Source: Treponema_C sp050937815
GTDB taxonomy: Bacteria > Spirochaetota > Spirochaetia > Treponematales > Treponemataceae
Assembly (NCBI RefSeq): GCF_050937815.1
Contig: NZ_JACDIJ010000004.1
Coordinates: forward strand, 124,001-188,000
Direction of reading: 5' to 3'
Length of the DNA stretch: 64,000 nt
The notes beneath the pieces are model-generated. The model saw only the letters and a program-made list of their open reading frames with translations. It was not told the DNA's origin and made no database searches. The position numbers were made by a program, and so were the translations under genes. This document shows, piece by piece, positions 9,001 through 16,996 of the stretch (position 1 is its first letter; each line of letters starts with the position of its first letter).

Positions 9001-10721
9001 GCAAAGGGTTGGTCATTTATGTTTTGTTGTGCCCATACAAAGCGGCGGGATTCTTGACTGTTCACCGGATTTGTAACTCCTACAAGCAAAGTTTGATTCA
9101 GCGTTCTTCCGGCAGTATCCGCAGCAAAAATCCGTATATCGTATAAACCCGCAGGCGTTTTTTCATTTATGCCCGGCCGCCATATAAAGTCGGCTTGTCC
9201 GGGTTTTACCGCAAGAACGGTTTTTTCACCGCCGTTAAAAGAAACAAAGGCTTCGCGCAGTCCGGCTTCCGCTTTTATAAAAACGGCAGTCGGTACCTTA
9301 TTTTGCGCACTGTAAGAAGGAACGATAACCGAATTGTTTTCAAAACGTATTGACGGCTTTTTTCCCGCTACTTTGAATTTTACAGTATGCATATCGCCTG
9401 TGGTACCGTTCGGACATACGGCATAAACCGTAAGCGTATGATTTCCCGTGGACAATCCGCTTACCGGCAAACCGAAAGAGCCGTCCGGCGCCGAAACGGC
9501 TTTTTCTTCTTCTCTGTCGATTTTATAGCGGACTTCGGACACGTTTCCGTAACTTAAGCCGGCAATAAACAAATCGCCGTCAACAAGGGCATCGGGCTTG
9601 GGACTTACAAGCTCCAACTGAGGCCTATCCTTTTTTTTATCGATTTCAATTTTCTTTTTAGCACGCACAACATTTCCGGCAACGTCTTTTGCAATAACTT
9701 CAATAATGACGGATTTTGCATTGGATTTGGTAAAATCGAACTCTTTAACCCAATAATCGTTACCCGGCGTTAAAGTAATGGTTCCGCTTTCGTTTCCGGA
9801 CACCCAACTCAGAGATTCAAGACCGGTACCGTCCGAAGCTTTTCCCGCAACGGAAAAAACACTTGGGAAGGTTTCCGTTTCATCGTCGGGGTATATAAAA
9901 GAAAGCGAGGGGGCAATGTTGTCCACAAAAAACAAAAAGGTATAAATTCCGACCGATCCTTGCTTATCGACGGATTTAAACCAGCATACGTTCGGGCCGT
10001 CTGAAATTTTTTCGGTATCAATAATCAGTTTAAAATCGGATCGCTTTGTTTTTTTATTATATGTAAGACGGACTTCTTCGAATTTATCACCGTTATCAAG
10101 CGAATAAAACAAACGCTCTATACCGTTTCCGTCTTCAACGGAACCTTCCAAGCGCAATACGCCGGAAACCAAGGTACCGGCATCCGTATTCGTAATATAT
10201 GTGAGCGGCTGTCTTCTGTCCAAATAAAAAAAGGTTTTTACGCTTTTCCCGTCAACGCCGTTTATATCCGTTCCCCACACTTCGATCGTATGAGTTCCTT
10301 CTTCCATTTCCGTCGTATTAAGCGAATATGACCAAAATTCCGTTCCTTTTGCCGTATACACTTCGGTACTGTCGTCAATCCGCACCGATATTCGTGCAAC
10401 GGCATCGTCATCGATACAGGTTCCCACTATATCGACATTACCTGTTACAGTCGCCCCCGACACGGGAAAGGCAATAGAGGTAACGGGTAAATCCGACTGG
10501 GGATCTATATATACGTTAAAGGGACCGACATAAGCGGTATTTCCGGCAATATCGTTTGCAGTTATAAGAATGTTATGTTTACCCTTTTTTTTAGCTGAAA
10601 TGTCCATTGCATTTTGCCAGCTTTCTATTGAAGAAATCTCAAGATTGGTTATATCGCGCGAGCCGGCTGCATATACGCAGGCTGACAAACACATAAAAAC
10701 AGACAACAAAATCCTTTTCAT
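6045..10721 (-). CDS. Ig-like multi-repeat protein with C-terminal outer-membrane beta-barrel
   Basis: The protein has 1558 residues. I chose the internal ATG at 10721 (MKRILLSVFMCLSACVYAAGS) because it starts a clear signal peptide and follows an AAGGA site; an upstream in-frame ATG adds 14 non-signal residues. More than a dozen Ig-like/cadherin-like modules follow, each with a variant of 'SPxxGxxVxGxVxIxGxAxDxxGIxxVxxSxDxG' ending in 'DxTxPxxxxxxP'. The last ~190 residues differ: alternating hydrophobic/aromatic strands (LHFEVGFWGATLWNAGVGLSF, WLYLNAAVGAQFSLF, FFTEGQLWFIP) ending in GIRFDIF. A terminal Phe is the classic BamA-dependent barrel signal. The layout of signal peptide, repeats and C-terminal barrel resembles an autotransporter with an Ig passenger. 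Alternatively the Ig array stays periplasmic. Function is unknown; the next giant Ig gene lies downstream in the same direction. Confidence 0.88.
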   Translation of the reverse strand: MKRILLSVFMCLSACVYAAGSRDITNLEISSIESWQNAMDISAKKKGKHNILITANDIAGNTAYVGPFNVYIDPQSDLPVTSIAFPVSGATVTGNVDIVGTCIDDDAVARISVRIDDSTEVYTAKGTEFWSYSLNTTEMEEGTHTIEVWGTDINGVDGKSVKTFFYLDRRQPLTYITNTDAGTLVSGVLRLEGSVEDGNGIERLFYSLDNGDKFEEVRLTYNKKTKRSDFKLIIDTEKISDGPNVCWFKSVDKQGSVGIYTFLFFVDNIAPSLSFIYPDDETETFPSVFSVAGKASDGTGLESLSWVSGNESGTITLTPGNDYWVKEFDFTKSNAKSVIIEVIAKDVAGNVVRAKKKIEIDKKKDRPQLELVSPKPDALVDGDLFIAGLSYGNVSEVRYKIDREEEKAVSAPDGSFGLPVSGLSTGNHTLTVYAVCPNGTTGDMHTVKFKVAGKKPSIRFENNSVIVPSYSAQNKVPTAVFIKAEAGLREAFVSFNGGEKTVLAVKPGQADFIWRPGINEKTPAGLYDIRIFAADTAGRTLNQTLLVGVTNPVNSQESRRFVWAQQNINDQPFAFIDSENPLIGLYYSSSGAVIETIELPDAPGLLYETEGNAVKIRAEKSGLYKSVRVKITDSEGNESISEPVDIFSAPAAPKIALNQSGVPIFVKDSFTVSGSVTSDTDLISIEYGITTTASDEVLTGTLSAVFEKTIDIAQLPDGVLLFTVTASDKIGKKTAERRVFIKDTQAPDVYMITPAGGDTVNGSITASFKVREKFRNVKAEYKAADEKSVWKEFAYTSLPNIVIGTADEPINKNMQFRFTDPAGNVKIINQYDFEIDNSADAPVVELHLPFENQIIYKAFTISGMIYDDDAAARIYYKIDDNPYQSFDVAHSFSVPVPLSSLTDNEHTITVYGEDIYGVKSTPVVRKIRVSLEPPSAHMVSPDISETVNGRVEISGTASDANGIKEVYISVNNGNVFSLAEGTENWKYALNTQVIGDGTHVVFIRAVDNYGRESVSSALINTDNTPPVLKIEYPLPGSALDTDLFISGQTRDNISLEGVTLKIKSLSGTAVPAALAQIDLKTELLVSEDINISSLPEGRYNLEIGGVDKAGNVSEAAVNFDVRRKADKDKIELLYPLNGEKVYGEVSIYGRVDPSSKITQVSLFVDDRQVDTVSVSQTHYVAFKGSPDLIGDGVRKIDIRGILPDNKLVTSVAHTIDYNAYGPWVTIDNLAMGDFAIERPYLRGRAGYSVSQEEKDAALSKEASAEEKRIFAGKKLKKVEISFNNGKTFEPVRLKDGWQYRIETENLTEGNHFLLVRAVMENEEIAVCRTIIKVDKTLPHITLVSPGEGGRYNGEMVFTGLASDNVGLKSLDVALRPGDKASYGVPKFIQGLHFEVGFWGATLWNAGVGLSFFDDNVKLQLHYGQFTQKQFDAFYKAQKLEPQKIRYGGHVGSLKLLANVLEQPFGYYFGPDWQWLYLNAAVGAQFSLFSDTQSGKPQVLSSALVQLEFPRIKLAKRKYFSSFSFFTEGQLWFIPTDVNEASIKSVVPHICGGIRFDIF

Positions 10722-11154
10722 ATCTTTTCCTTTGTTGTAAAAAACGAAACGGTTAAAACACAAACTGCGTAAAAAACACCCCGTCTTTTAAATAAAAAAC
10801 TCCATTATCAGTATCGGAAGTTTTTCTATAAAAATTGACTAAATAAAGCAATATCAAAGTCTGCCGTCCGAATTCTGTAAAAAGCGACAGTACACATAAT
10901 CTCCAAAATATCAAAAATTACATAATTTTGTAAAAAAATAAATGCCACCGGAAATATAATAAAATAAATAAAAAAAAGCAAGAAAAAAAGCATAAAAACG
11001 ATAAAGAATACAGCCGAAACATCCCCCCCGGAGGCTTGCGCACTCCTATATGCCGCTATACACTTAATTGTTAAGGATGCGCCTCTACAAAACCGGTACA
11101 TTTCTCCGTACCCCGGTTGGTTGTTTTCTATAAAGTTAAAATAAGGAGTATAAT
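10722..11154. other. A+T-rich divergent intergenic region with a structured leader before the metal-uptake operon
   Basis: No convincing gene is present; a 91-codon minus frame here is low-complexity A+T sequence. The half next to the importer operon (about 11010-11118) is unusually structured for this region. It holds a C7 run beside GGAGG, then a hairpin at 11091-11118 with AACCGG and CCGGTT as outer arms and GGTAC/GTACC within. The start codon follows a strong AAGGAG site. The leader could be a riboswitch or an attenuator, but I do not recognise a described class. Confidence 0.4.
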
Positions 11155-12252
11155 ATGAAAATCAAAAAAATCAAAACCCTATGCACAATTCTTGTACTCG
11201 TATGCCTCTGTGTAAGCTGTACAAAAAATGCCGGTTCCGAAAATCAAAAATCAAAAGAAAAAACAATTACCGATATTTTAGGACGGCAGGTAACGATTCC
11301 GGAGAAAATAGAAACCGTCGCATCGATAAACGGTGCAGCCCGTATGCTTACCTATGCACGGGTAACCGATAAACTTGTCGGCGTAACGGATATGGATAAA
11401 AGAGGGGTTCCGGGGATGCCCTATTCGTATGTAAATAAAGAAAAATTTCAAACACTCGCTTCGGTCGGAAAAGGCGGAAGCAACGATACCGCCTATATAG
11501 AAAAAATTGCGGAAGTATCGCCCGATGTGATTTTCGCTTTTACAAACAATATCGATACCGTAAACGATGTACAAAACAAAACACGTATTCCCGTAGTCGC
11601 TTTGTATGCAAGCGATATGTTTGCCGACGATTTTTTTGAAACCCTTTTATTGATAGGTTCCGTTATGGGCAATGAAGCCGAATGTAAAAAAACGGTTGCG
11701 GCTATTAAAGGCTGGAAAGAAGATTTACATAACAGAACAAAAGACATTCCGGAAGATAAAAAGCCTTCGGTATATTCAGGAGCGGTCAGTTTCCGCGGCG
11801 GACACGGCATTGAAGGCACGTGCGGCGAATACCCGCCTTTTACCGCAATCAATGCAAAACACGTAGTCGATTCGACGGGTAAAAAAGGCGCTATGCTTAT
11901 CGACCTTGAAAAAATTACCGAATGGGATCCCGATATTATCTTCCTCAATCCTTCAAATATGAATCTTGTAAATGAAGATTATAAAAAAAATAAAAACTTC
12001 TACGAAAACCTGAGCGCCGTAAAAAGCAAAAAAGTGTACTCGCAAGTTGCATATAATTATAATTGGACGAATATCGAAATTGCGATAGCGGATGCTTATT
12101 ATGCCGGCTGTATCATATATCCGGAACAATTTTCCGATATAGATTTTAATACAAAGGCCGAAGAAATTTTCACCCTGCTGCTCGGACAAAGGTATCTTGA
12201 AGTTTTGGATAAGGCGAAAATAGGTTTCGGTCCCGTTACTATCGGCGAATAA
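11155..12252 (+). CDS. ABC transporter substrate-binding lipoprotein, FecB/BtuF fold (metal or metal-chelate)
   Basis: The protein has 365 residues. The N-terminus has a hydrophobic core and lipobox LCVSC, with Cys22 as the predicted lipidated residue. The sequence TDILGRQVTIP is the usual opening of cluster A-II (FecB/BtuF) periplasmic binding proteins, and VSPDVIFAF fits the same fold. A mid-protein FRGGHGIEGTCGEYPPF segment is of the type I recall in binding proteins encoded beside FmdE genes. AAGGAG precedes the ATG. It is the first gene of an importer operon with the permease 17 bp downstream. The ligand is not known; the context (FmdE-like protein, His-rich metal sensor) suggests a transition metal or metal chelate rather than a siderophore, which is inference. 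Confidence 0.85.
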   Translation: MKIKKIKTLCTILVLVCLCVSCTKNAGSENQKSKEKTITDILGRQVTIPEKIETVASINGAARMLTYARVTDKLVGVTDMDKRGVPGMPYSYVNKEKFQTLASVGKGGSNDTAYIEKIAEVSPDVIFAFTNNIDTVNDVQNKTRIPVVALYASDMFADDFFETLLLIGSVMGNEAECKKTVAAIKGWKEDLHNRTKDIPEDKKPSVYSGAVSFRGGHGIEGTCGEYPPFTAINAKHVVDSTGKKGAMLIDLEKITEWDPDIIFLNPSNMNLVNEDYKKNKNFYENLSAVKSKKVYSQVAYNYNWTNIEIAIADAYYAGCIIYPEQFSDIDFNTKAEEIFTLLLGQRYLEVLDKAKIGFGPVTIGE

Positions 12253-12269
12253 GCGGCCGTACCTTTACT

Positions 12270-13340
12270 ATGAAGCATATTTTTAACCCCGAAGCGCACA
12301 AAACATACGGTGCATATATCGGTCTAAAAAAACTGTTTATACTTATTCTTGCCGCGGTAACGATACTTATCGGTATTGTCGCTATAGCAAGCGGTTCGTC
12401 TAAATTGACGATAACGCAGGTTCTTTTAAGTTTATGCGGACGCGGCTCGCCAAAAACGGATATTATCGTATTAAGTATCCGTTTGCCGCGCATTGTTACG
12501 GCTATCGTCGCCGGCATAGGATTGTCCGTAACCGGCTGCGTTATGCAAAGTATTTTACGCAATCCGCTTGCCTCATCTTCTACGCTCGGCGTATCGCAGG
12601 GGGCGGCTTTCGGAGCTGCATTGGCAATTATCGTCTTTAACGCCGGCATCCAAAAACAAACCCTCGACGGTATCGGGTTTTCAAACCCCTATATCGTTTC
12701 CATATGCGCGTTTATCGGATCGATGATGTCCACAATGGTTATACTCGGCTTATCAAAAGTTAAAAAAACAACCCCTGAGGTAATGATTTTATGCGGAGTT
12801 GCGCTCAGTTCGCTGTTTGCCGGCGGAACAACCCTGTTACAGTATTTTGCCGATGACGTAAAAGTTGCCGCAGTGGTTTTTTGGACCTTCGGCAATTTAG
12901 GCAGTACCTCATGGCGGGAAATAATCATTATGTCCGTGTCCGTGTGCCTATCGCTGGTATACTTTTGTTTTAACAGCTGGAATTACAATGCGGTTCAAAA
13001 CGGTGAAAGTACGGCAAAGGGCTTGGGCGTAGACGTAGATAAAATGCGGCTGACCGGTATGGCGGTATGTTCTTTTACCGCCTCGGTTATCGTATCATAT
13101 ATAGGTATAATAAATTTTATCGGCTTGATTGCACCCCACCTTATGCGCCGTGTTGTCGGAAGCGATTACCGTTTTTTATTGCCCGCATCGGCCTTTGCCG
13201 GAGCCGTTTTACTGCTTTTAAGCGATACCCTCGCGCGTCTTGTCGTTCAGCCGATTATTCTTCCTATCGGGGCAATCACTTCCTTTTTGGGGGCGCCCCT
13301 GTTTATGTATTTAATATTTAAAAGCGGAAAATATGTATGA
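12270..13340 (+). CDS. FecCD/BtuC-type ABC transporter permease
   Basis: The protein has 356 residues, normal for the family, and is strongly hydrophobic with about nine to ten membrane segments. Family hallmarks are visible: RLPRIVTAIVAGIGLSVTGCVMQSILRNPLA near residues 70-100, the LGVSQGAAFGAALA loop, and the C-terminal GLIAPHLMRRVVGSDYRFLLP segment that contacts the ATPase. It would form the homodimeric inner-membrane channel for the ligand delivered by the preceding lipoprotein. Its stop overlaps the start of the ATPase gene by 4 bp (ATGA), indicating translational coupling. Confidence 0.93.
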   Translation: MKHIFNPEAHKTYGAYIGLKKLFILILAAVTILIGIVAIASGSSKLTITQVLLSLCGRGSPKTDIIVLSIRLPRIVTAIVAGIGLSVTGCVMQSILRNPLASSSTLGVSQGAAFGAALAIIVFNAGIQKQTLDGIGFSNPYIVSICAFIGSMMSTMVILGLSKVKKTTPEVMILCGVALSSLFAGGTTLLQYFADDVKVAAVVFWTFGNLGSTSWREIIIMSVSVCLSLVYFCFNSWNYNAVQNGESTAKGLGVDVDKMRLTGMAVCSFTASVIVSYIGIINFIGLIAPHLMRRVVGSDYRFLLPASAFAGAVLLLLSDTLARLVVQPIILPIGAITSFLGAPLFMYLIFKSGKYV

Positions 13341-14092
13341 TTGATGTACAAAATGTCGAATTCGGCTTTAACGGCACAAGCAGCGTTATAAAAAACATAT
13401 CGTTCGATTCCGAAGGCGGGCACTGTCTTGCCCTATTGGGGAACAACGGGGCGGGAAAAAGCACGCTTTTAAAATGCCTTAACCGTATTCTCAGCCCGCG
13501 AACGGGCGTGGTAAAAGTATGCGGCAGCGAAATTCGGCATATGAAACGCAATACAATCGCACAAAAGATGGCCTACGTTGCCCAGCACAGCGATGCGGTA
13601 CGGCTGACCGTCTACGATTCGGTGCTTCTCGGAAGAAAACCGTACATAAAAATGAGTCCCGCTCCTGAAGACATAGAAATCACCGAGCAGGCAATCGAAC
13701 GTATGGAATTGAATAAAATGAAATTGCGGTATGTAGACGAGTTGTCCGGAGGCGAATTGCAAAAAGTTGTGCTTGCCCGCGCATTGGCGCAGCAGCCGAA
13801 AATTCTCTTGCTTGATGAGCCGACAAGCAACCTTGATTTACGAAACCAGCATGAGGTAATGCGGACGATAAAAAAAATAGCGGAAACGGACAAAATTCTG
13901 GTTATCGTGGTTATACACGACCTTAACCTTGCGCTGCGCTATTGCGACCGCTTTTTATTTATTAAAAACGGCAGCGTTTTTTCCTACGGCGGCGAAGAAA
14001 CGATAGAACCTCAGGTTATTTCCGAAGTATACGGCGTTTCGGCACAAATAACCGAAATAGACGGAAAAAAAATCGTTACGGTAACCGAATAA
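13337..14092 (+). CDS. FecE/BtuD-type ABC transporter ATPase
   Basis: The protein has 251 residues. Walker A is GNNGAGKSTL, the Q-loop region is MAYVAQHSDAV, the signature is LSGGELQKV, Walker B is ILLLDEPTSNLD, and the switch His lies in VVIHDLNLALRYCD. All catalytic motifs are intact. It powers import by the preceding permease and binding lipoprotein. The start overlaps the permease stop in an ATGA junction. Confidence 0.93.
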   Translation: MIDVQNVEFGFNGTSSVIKNISFDSEGGHCLALLGNNGAGKSTLLKCLNRILSPRTGVVKVCGSEIRHMKRNTIAQKMAYVAQHSDAVRLTVYDSVLLGRKPYIKMSPAPEDIEITEQAIERMELNKMKLRYVDELSGGELQKVVLARALAQQPKILLLDEPTSNLDLRNQHEVMRTIKKIAETDKILVIVVIHDLNLALRYCDRFLFIKNGSVFSYGGEETIEPQVISEVYGVSAQITEIDGKKIVTVTE

Positions 14093-14160
14093 AGCGGCCG
14101 CTAAAGCTTATAAAACCGATATTTTTTTAATTCAGCAATGTAAAGGACATTGGAGGTATT

Positions 14161-14991
14161 ATGAGTATAGAACGTTTAAAACAAGTATGGGTTCATCCCT
14201 TTGGCGATAAAGCGGCTATTCAAAAACAACTATGGGATAATGCGGCAAAAAAATTTAACGAACACGGCATTCCCGACCCGAAAACAAATGAATTTCTTAA
14301 GCTGGTTTTTGAAAAAGCCCGGCCGGATTCATCTATGAGTGCCTTGGATATAGGCTGCGGGTGCGGTTTGTATTCACTAGCACTTGCACCGCATATAAAA
14401 CAAGCCGTCGGCATAGACATTTCATCCGAAATGATAAAATATGCGCAGAAAAACGCTCAAAAACATACAGACAAAACGAGTTTCCGCTGTCTTGATTGGG
14501 CACAACTGGATATAGACAAAGCCGGCTACAAAAAAGCGTTCGATATCGTATTTGCACACATGACGCCGGCCGTAGCCGATTTTGCAACATTCGATAAAAT
14601 GAACGAATGCTCAAAGGGCTGGTGCTTTGCCGCAAAACCGGCACGAAAACAAAGCCGTTTACAGGAACGCATTTTTGCCGCTGCAGGAATTACGTTCGGC
14701 GATAAAACCAAGGATAAAACAGGGGCAACCGGCGACGGTATTCCGTACATATTCGAATATCTATGGTGCAAGGGCTATAATCCCGAATTTTATTACCGAA
14801 GCGATACATGGCACGCCGAAAAATCCCTTAAAGACACAACCGAATGGATGATTTTATGGGCAAAATTACATACGGATATAAGTGCACGGCAGGAACAGGC
14901 TATCGCCGCCGCTTTGGAAAAAGAAGCGGTTAACGATATTGTCGCCGATTCAACGGACACTACCATTGTTACCGTTTGTTGGCATGTTTAA
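14161..14991 (+). CDS. SAM-dependent methyltransferase associated with the metal-uptake operon
   Basis: The protein has 276 residues. SAM motif I is ALDIGCGCGLYSLALAP (about residues 61-77), followed by the acidic-loop strand AVGIDIS and motif IV FDIVFAHMTPAVADF; these are class I Rossmann methyltransferase features. An N-terminal ~55-residue extension and a C-terminal Trp-rich region (DTWHAEKSLKDTTEWMILW) flank the fold. The substrate is unknown. The gene sits between the importer ATPase and the FmdE-family gene, with a GGAGG ribosome site, so it probably acts on the imported ligand or a metal-binding cofactor or metallophore. That role is inferred from position only. Confidence 0.8.
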   Translation: MSIERLKQVWVHPFGDKAAIQKQLWDNAAKKFNEHGIPDPKTNEFLKLVFEKARPDSSMSALDIGCGCGLYSLALAPHIKQAVGIDISSEMIKYAQKNAQKHTDKTSFRCLDWAQLDIDKAGYKKAFDIVFAHMTPAVADFATFDKMNECSKGWCFAAKPARKQSRLQERIFAAAGITFGDKTKDKTGATGDGIPYIFEYLWCKGYNPEFYYRSDTWHAEKSLKDTTEWMILWAKLHTDISARQEQAIAAALEKEAVNDIVADSTDTTIVTVCWHV

Positions 14992-15024
14992 AACATATCA
15001 TTAAAGTTATTTTGGAGGTACACG

Positions 15025-15558
15025 GTGATTAACGAAAAAGAATTATGGGATAAATGCGCGGCTTTTCACGGCCACGTATGCGGAGGACTGACTATCGGCT
15101 ATAAGGCGGCATTGTACGCAATTAAACTGCTTGATTTAACTTTTTCCGAAGACGAAGAAACCGTATGCATATGCGAAAACGATGCCTGCGGAGTGGATGC
15201 AATTCAGGTTATGCTCGGCTGCACCGCCGGCAAGGGCAATCTGTTGTTTCATATGACGGGCAAACAGGCGTTTTCGTTTTATAACCGCAAAAACGGAAAA
15301 TCGGTACGGCTTGTTTTAAAAAAACGTCCGAAAAATATGAGTAAAGAAGAAGCCTTTGCTTATTTTCAAACATGCAAAAGCGAAGATATGTTCGATATAA
15401 AACCCGTGCGTATAGAACTTCCCGAACCGGCGCGTTTATTCAATTCGATAGAATGTGAAGAATGCGGCGAAACGACTGCGGAAACATATATTGCCCTTCA
15501 AAACGGAAAACACGTGTGCATGGACTGCCGCAAACAGTACAGCCGTTTTGCGGTATAG
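15025..15558 (+). CDS. FmdE-family protein with C-terminal zinc ribbon
   Basis: The protein has 177 residues and starts at a GTG preceded by TTGGAGG. The family motif FHGHVCGGLTIGYKAALYA is at about residues 11-29. It is followed by CENDACGVDAIQVMLGCTAGKGNL, the Cys-rich core of FmdE proteins (named for formylmethanofuran dehydrogenase subunit E, though most homologues are outside methanogens). A C-terminal CEECGETTAE...HVCMDC motif gives a four-Cys zinc ribbon. The His and Cys residues suggest metal binding. No formylmethanofuran pathway is visible, so the name does not describe its job here. It is last in the importer operon and ends 14 bp from the convergent metal-sensor gene. Confidence 0.85.
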   Translation: MINEKELWDKCAAFHGHVCGGLTIGYKAALYAIKLLDLTFSEDEETVCICENDACGVDAIQVMLGCTAGKGNLLFHMTGKQAFSFYNRKNGKSVRLVLKKRPKNMSKEEAFAYFQTCKSEDMFDIKPVRIELPEPARLFNSIECEECGETTAETYIALQNGKHVCMDCRKQYSRFAV

Positions 15559-15572
15559 CCGCTTTTTCCCGA

Positions 15573-15935
15573 TTATTTAACGAACATATCTATTGCATTG
15601 TTGAGCATTTTTATCGCTTCCGTATCCCCCTGCTCCACCGCTTCAACAATGCAATGGCTGATATGATTTTTTAAAACCGTATTTCCCGTATTGTTGATTG
15701 CCGCCCGAACCGCCGCAAGCTGAATAAGTACTTGACTGCAATCTTCGTCATTTTCAATCATGCGCTTTATCGCTTCAATATGACCGATTGCCTTTGAAAG
15801 GCGGTTAATAACCGCTTTTTTTTCTCTATTACTATGTATATGACGGTGCTGAGTATGCATATGACGATGAACATGCTCATGAACATGTTCATCGTCCTTA
15901 TTCTGTTCCTGTTCGCGGGTATGAACATCATTCAT
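15573..15935 (-). CDS. CsoR/RcnR/InrS-family metal-sensing repressor with His-rich N-terminus
   Basis: The protein has 120 residues. Residues 37-120 match the DUF156 all-helical repressor fold (NRLSKAIGHIEAIKRMIENDEDC...QLAAVRAAINNTG). Aligned by eye to CsoR and RcnR, the metal ligands are Cys66, His91 and Cys95, i.e. the C-H-C set of CsoR/InrS rather than the C-H-H set of RcnR. Residues 1-34 contain ten His in an HVHEHVHRHMHTQHRHIH pattern, suggesting Ni(II), Co(II) or Zn(II) capture. It is convergent with the FmdE gene. It may repress the importer or an efflux gene elsewhere; Cu(I) and Ni(II) are both possible. Confidence 0.88.
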   Translation of the reverse strand: MNDVHTREQEQNKDDEHVHEHVHRHMHTQHRHIHSNREKKAVINRLSKAIGHIEAIKRMIENDEDCSQVLIQLAAVRAAINNTGNTVLKNHISHCIVEAVEQGDTEAIKMLNNAIDMFVK

Positions 15936-15962
15936 AACGCCTCTTCCCTCCGTGTACCGTTT

Positions 15963-16943
15963 TTATATGTTCAGTATACGCTCATCCGGCATTTCTTCAA
16001 AGTACCGGACAAACCGTTCAAGCATCGCACGGTGATCTTTTTGCGCCAAAACTTGCGATTTTATATAATGGGCAAACTGAAAGTTCTCACAATAATAAGC
16101 AAAAAAACGCTGTGCGCGCGTTTTCCAAAAATCTTCGGGCTGACATTCTTCCAAGTCCGCAATAAAATCCTCTGCGGTTTTTAACAAATCGATGTTCTTT
16201 TCCGTCAAAATTCCCTTTAAAAGCGCAAAAATCCACGGCTTTTGAACGGCGCTTCTTCCTATCATAAAGGAGTCGACAGCAGGGCAAAGCGCGGTAAAAT
16301 CGGTTAAAGCTTTAGGGGAGTCTATCGCGCCGTTACCCGCAATCGAAACAGCAGGATAGCGCGCATTAATCGCTTCGGCTAAAAGCTGCACGTATTTTTT
16401 GCGAAGCGGGCGGGCATAGCTTTCTTTTCGCGTTCGGGGATGAAGCGTTATGCGTTCGGCACCTGCCGCACAGAGCATATCGGCAAAATCCAAAAGGCCT
16501 TTTTCCGTAAAATCTTCTTCGCCGAGCCTGATTTTTACGCTCAAACGCTTTTTACCGCAGGCTCTCCGTAACGCCTTCACCGTTTGCTCGACTTCGGCAA
16601 GCGGTTTACTCATCCATGCAATTCCCGCCCCTTGACGGTAAATCTCCGGCGCGGGACAGCCCATATTCATATCGATACCGATTACCGACGGAGAGTCGGG
16701 ATGTTCCAAAAGAAGTTCTGCGCAGCGTACAAGTTTATCCGTTTGCGCTCCGGTAAGCTGCCACACGATTTTATCCGGTTCGGGGCCGCAGTGTGCATAA
16801 TAGGCTTCATAAGGCCCGCCGTTTATAAATGAAGCTGCATGAATCATTTCCGTATAATATTCGTCACAGCCGCCGAAACGCGCTATTGCGCGCCGAAACG
16901 CTTCGTGGGTTATTGCGGCCATAGGGGCGGATAAAAGTTTCAT
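15963..16943 (-). CDS. dus: tRNA-dihydrouridine synthase
   Basis: The protein has 326 residues. It is a TIM-barrel flavoprotein that reduces uridine to dihydrouridine in tRNA D-loops using FMN and NAD(P)H. The N-terminus is LLSAPMAAITHEAFRR. The catalytic Cys is in IDMNMGCPAPEI, FMN-contact residues are in LSVKIRLGEED and ITLHPRTRKESY, and phosphate binding is at SIAGNGAIDS and FMIGRSAVQKPWIF. The C-terminal helical domain is present. Which of the DusA/B/C uridine positions it serves cannot be decided by eye. It ends 27 bp from the metal-sensor start on the same strand. Confidence 0.92.
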   Translation of the reverse strand: MKLLSAPMAAITHEAFRRAIARFGGCDEYYTEMIHAASFINGGPYEAYYAHCGPEPDKIVWQLTGAQTDKLVRCAELLLEHPDSPSVIGIDMNMGCPAPEIYRQGAGIAWMSKPLAEVEQTVKALRRACGKKRLSVKIRLGEEDFTEKGLLDFADMLCAAGAERITLHPRTRKESYARPLRKKYVQLLAEAINARYPAVSIAGNGAIDSPKALTDFTALCPAVDSFMIGRSAVQKPWIFALLKGILTEKNIDLLKTAEDFIADLEECQPEDFWKTRAQRFFAYYCENFQFAHYIKSQVLAQKDHRAMLERFVRYFEEMPDERILNI

Positions 16944-16996
16944 ACTACCCTACTATATCGGACAAGCAGGATTTAAACAAGCCGAATGCAATATCG

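Noticed and set aside
10826..11101. 91-codon minus-strand frame with a hydrophobic middle
   Set aside because: A+T-rich, phenylalanine-rich low-complexity translation, no ribosome site at its start, and it covers the likely leader and promoter region of the importer operon.
15025..15558. Formylmethanofuran dehydrogenase function for the FmdE-type protein
   Set aside because: No other subunits or methanogenesis genes; the family name is historical and the context is metal import.
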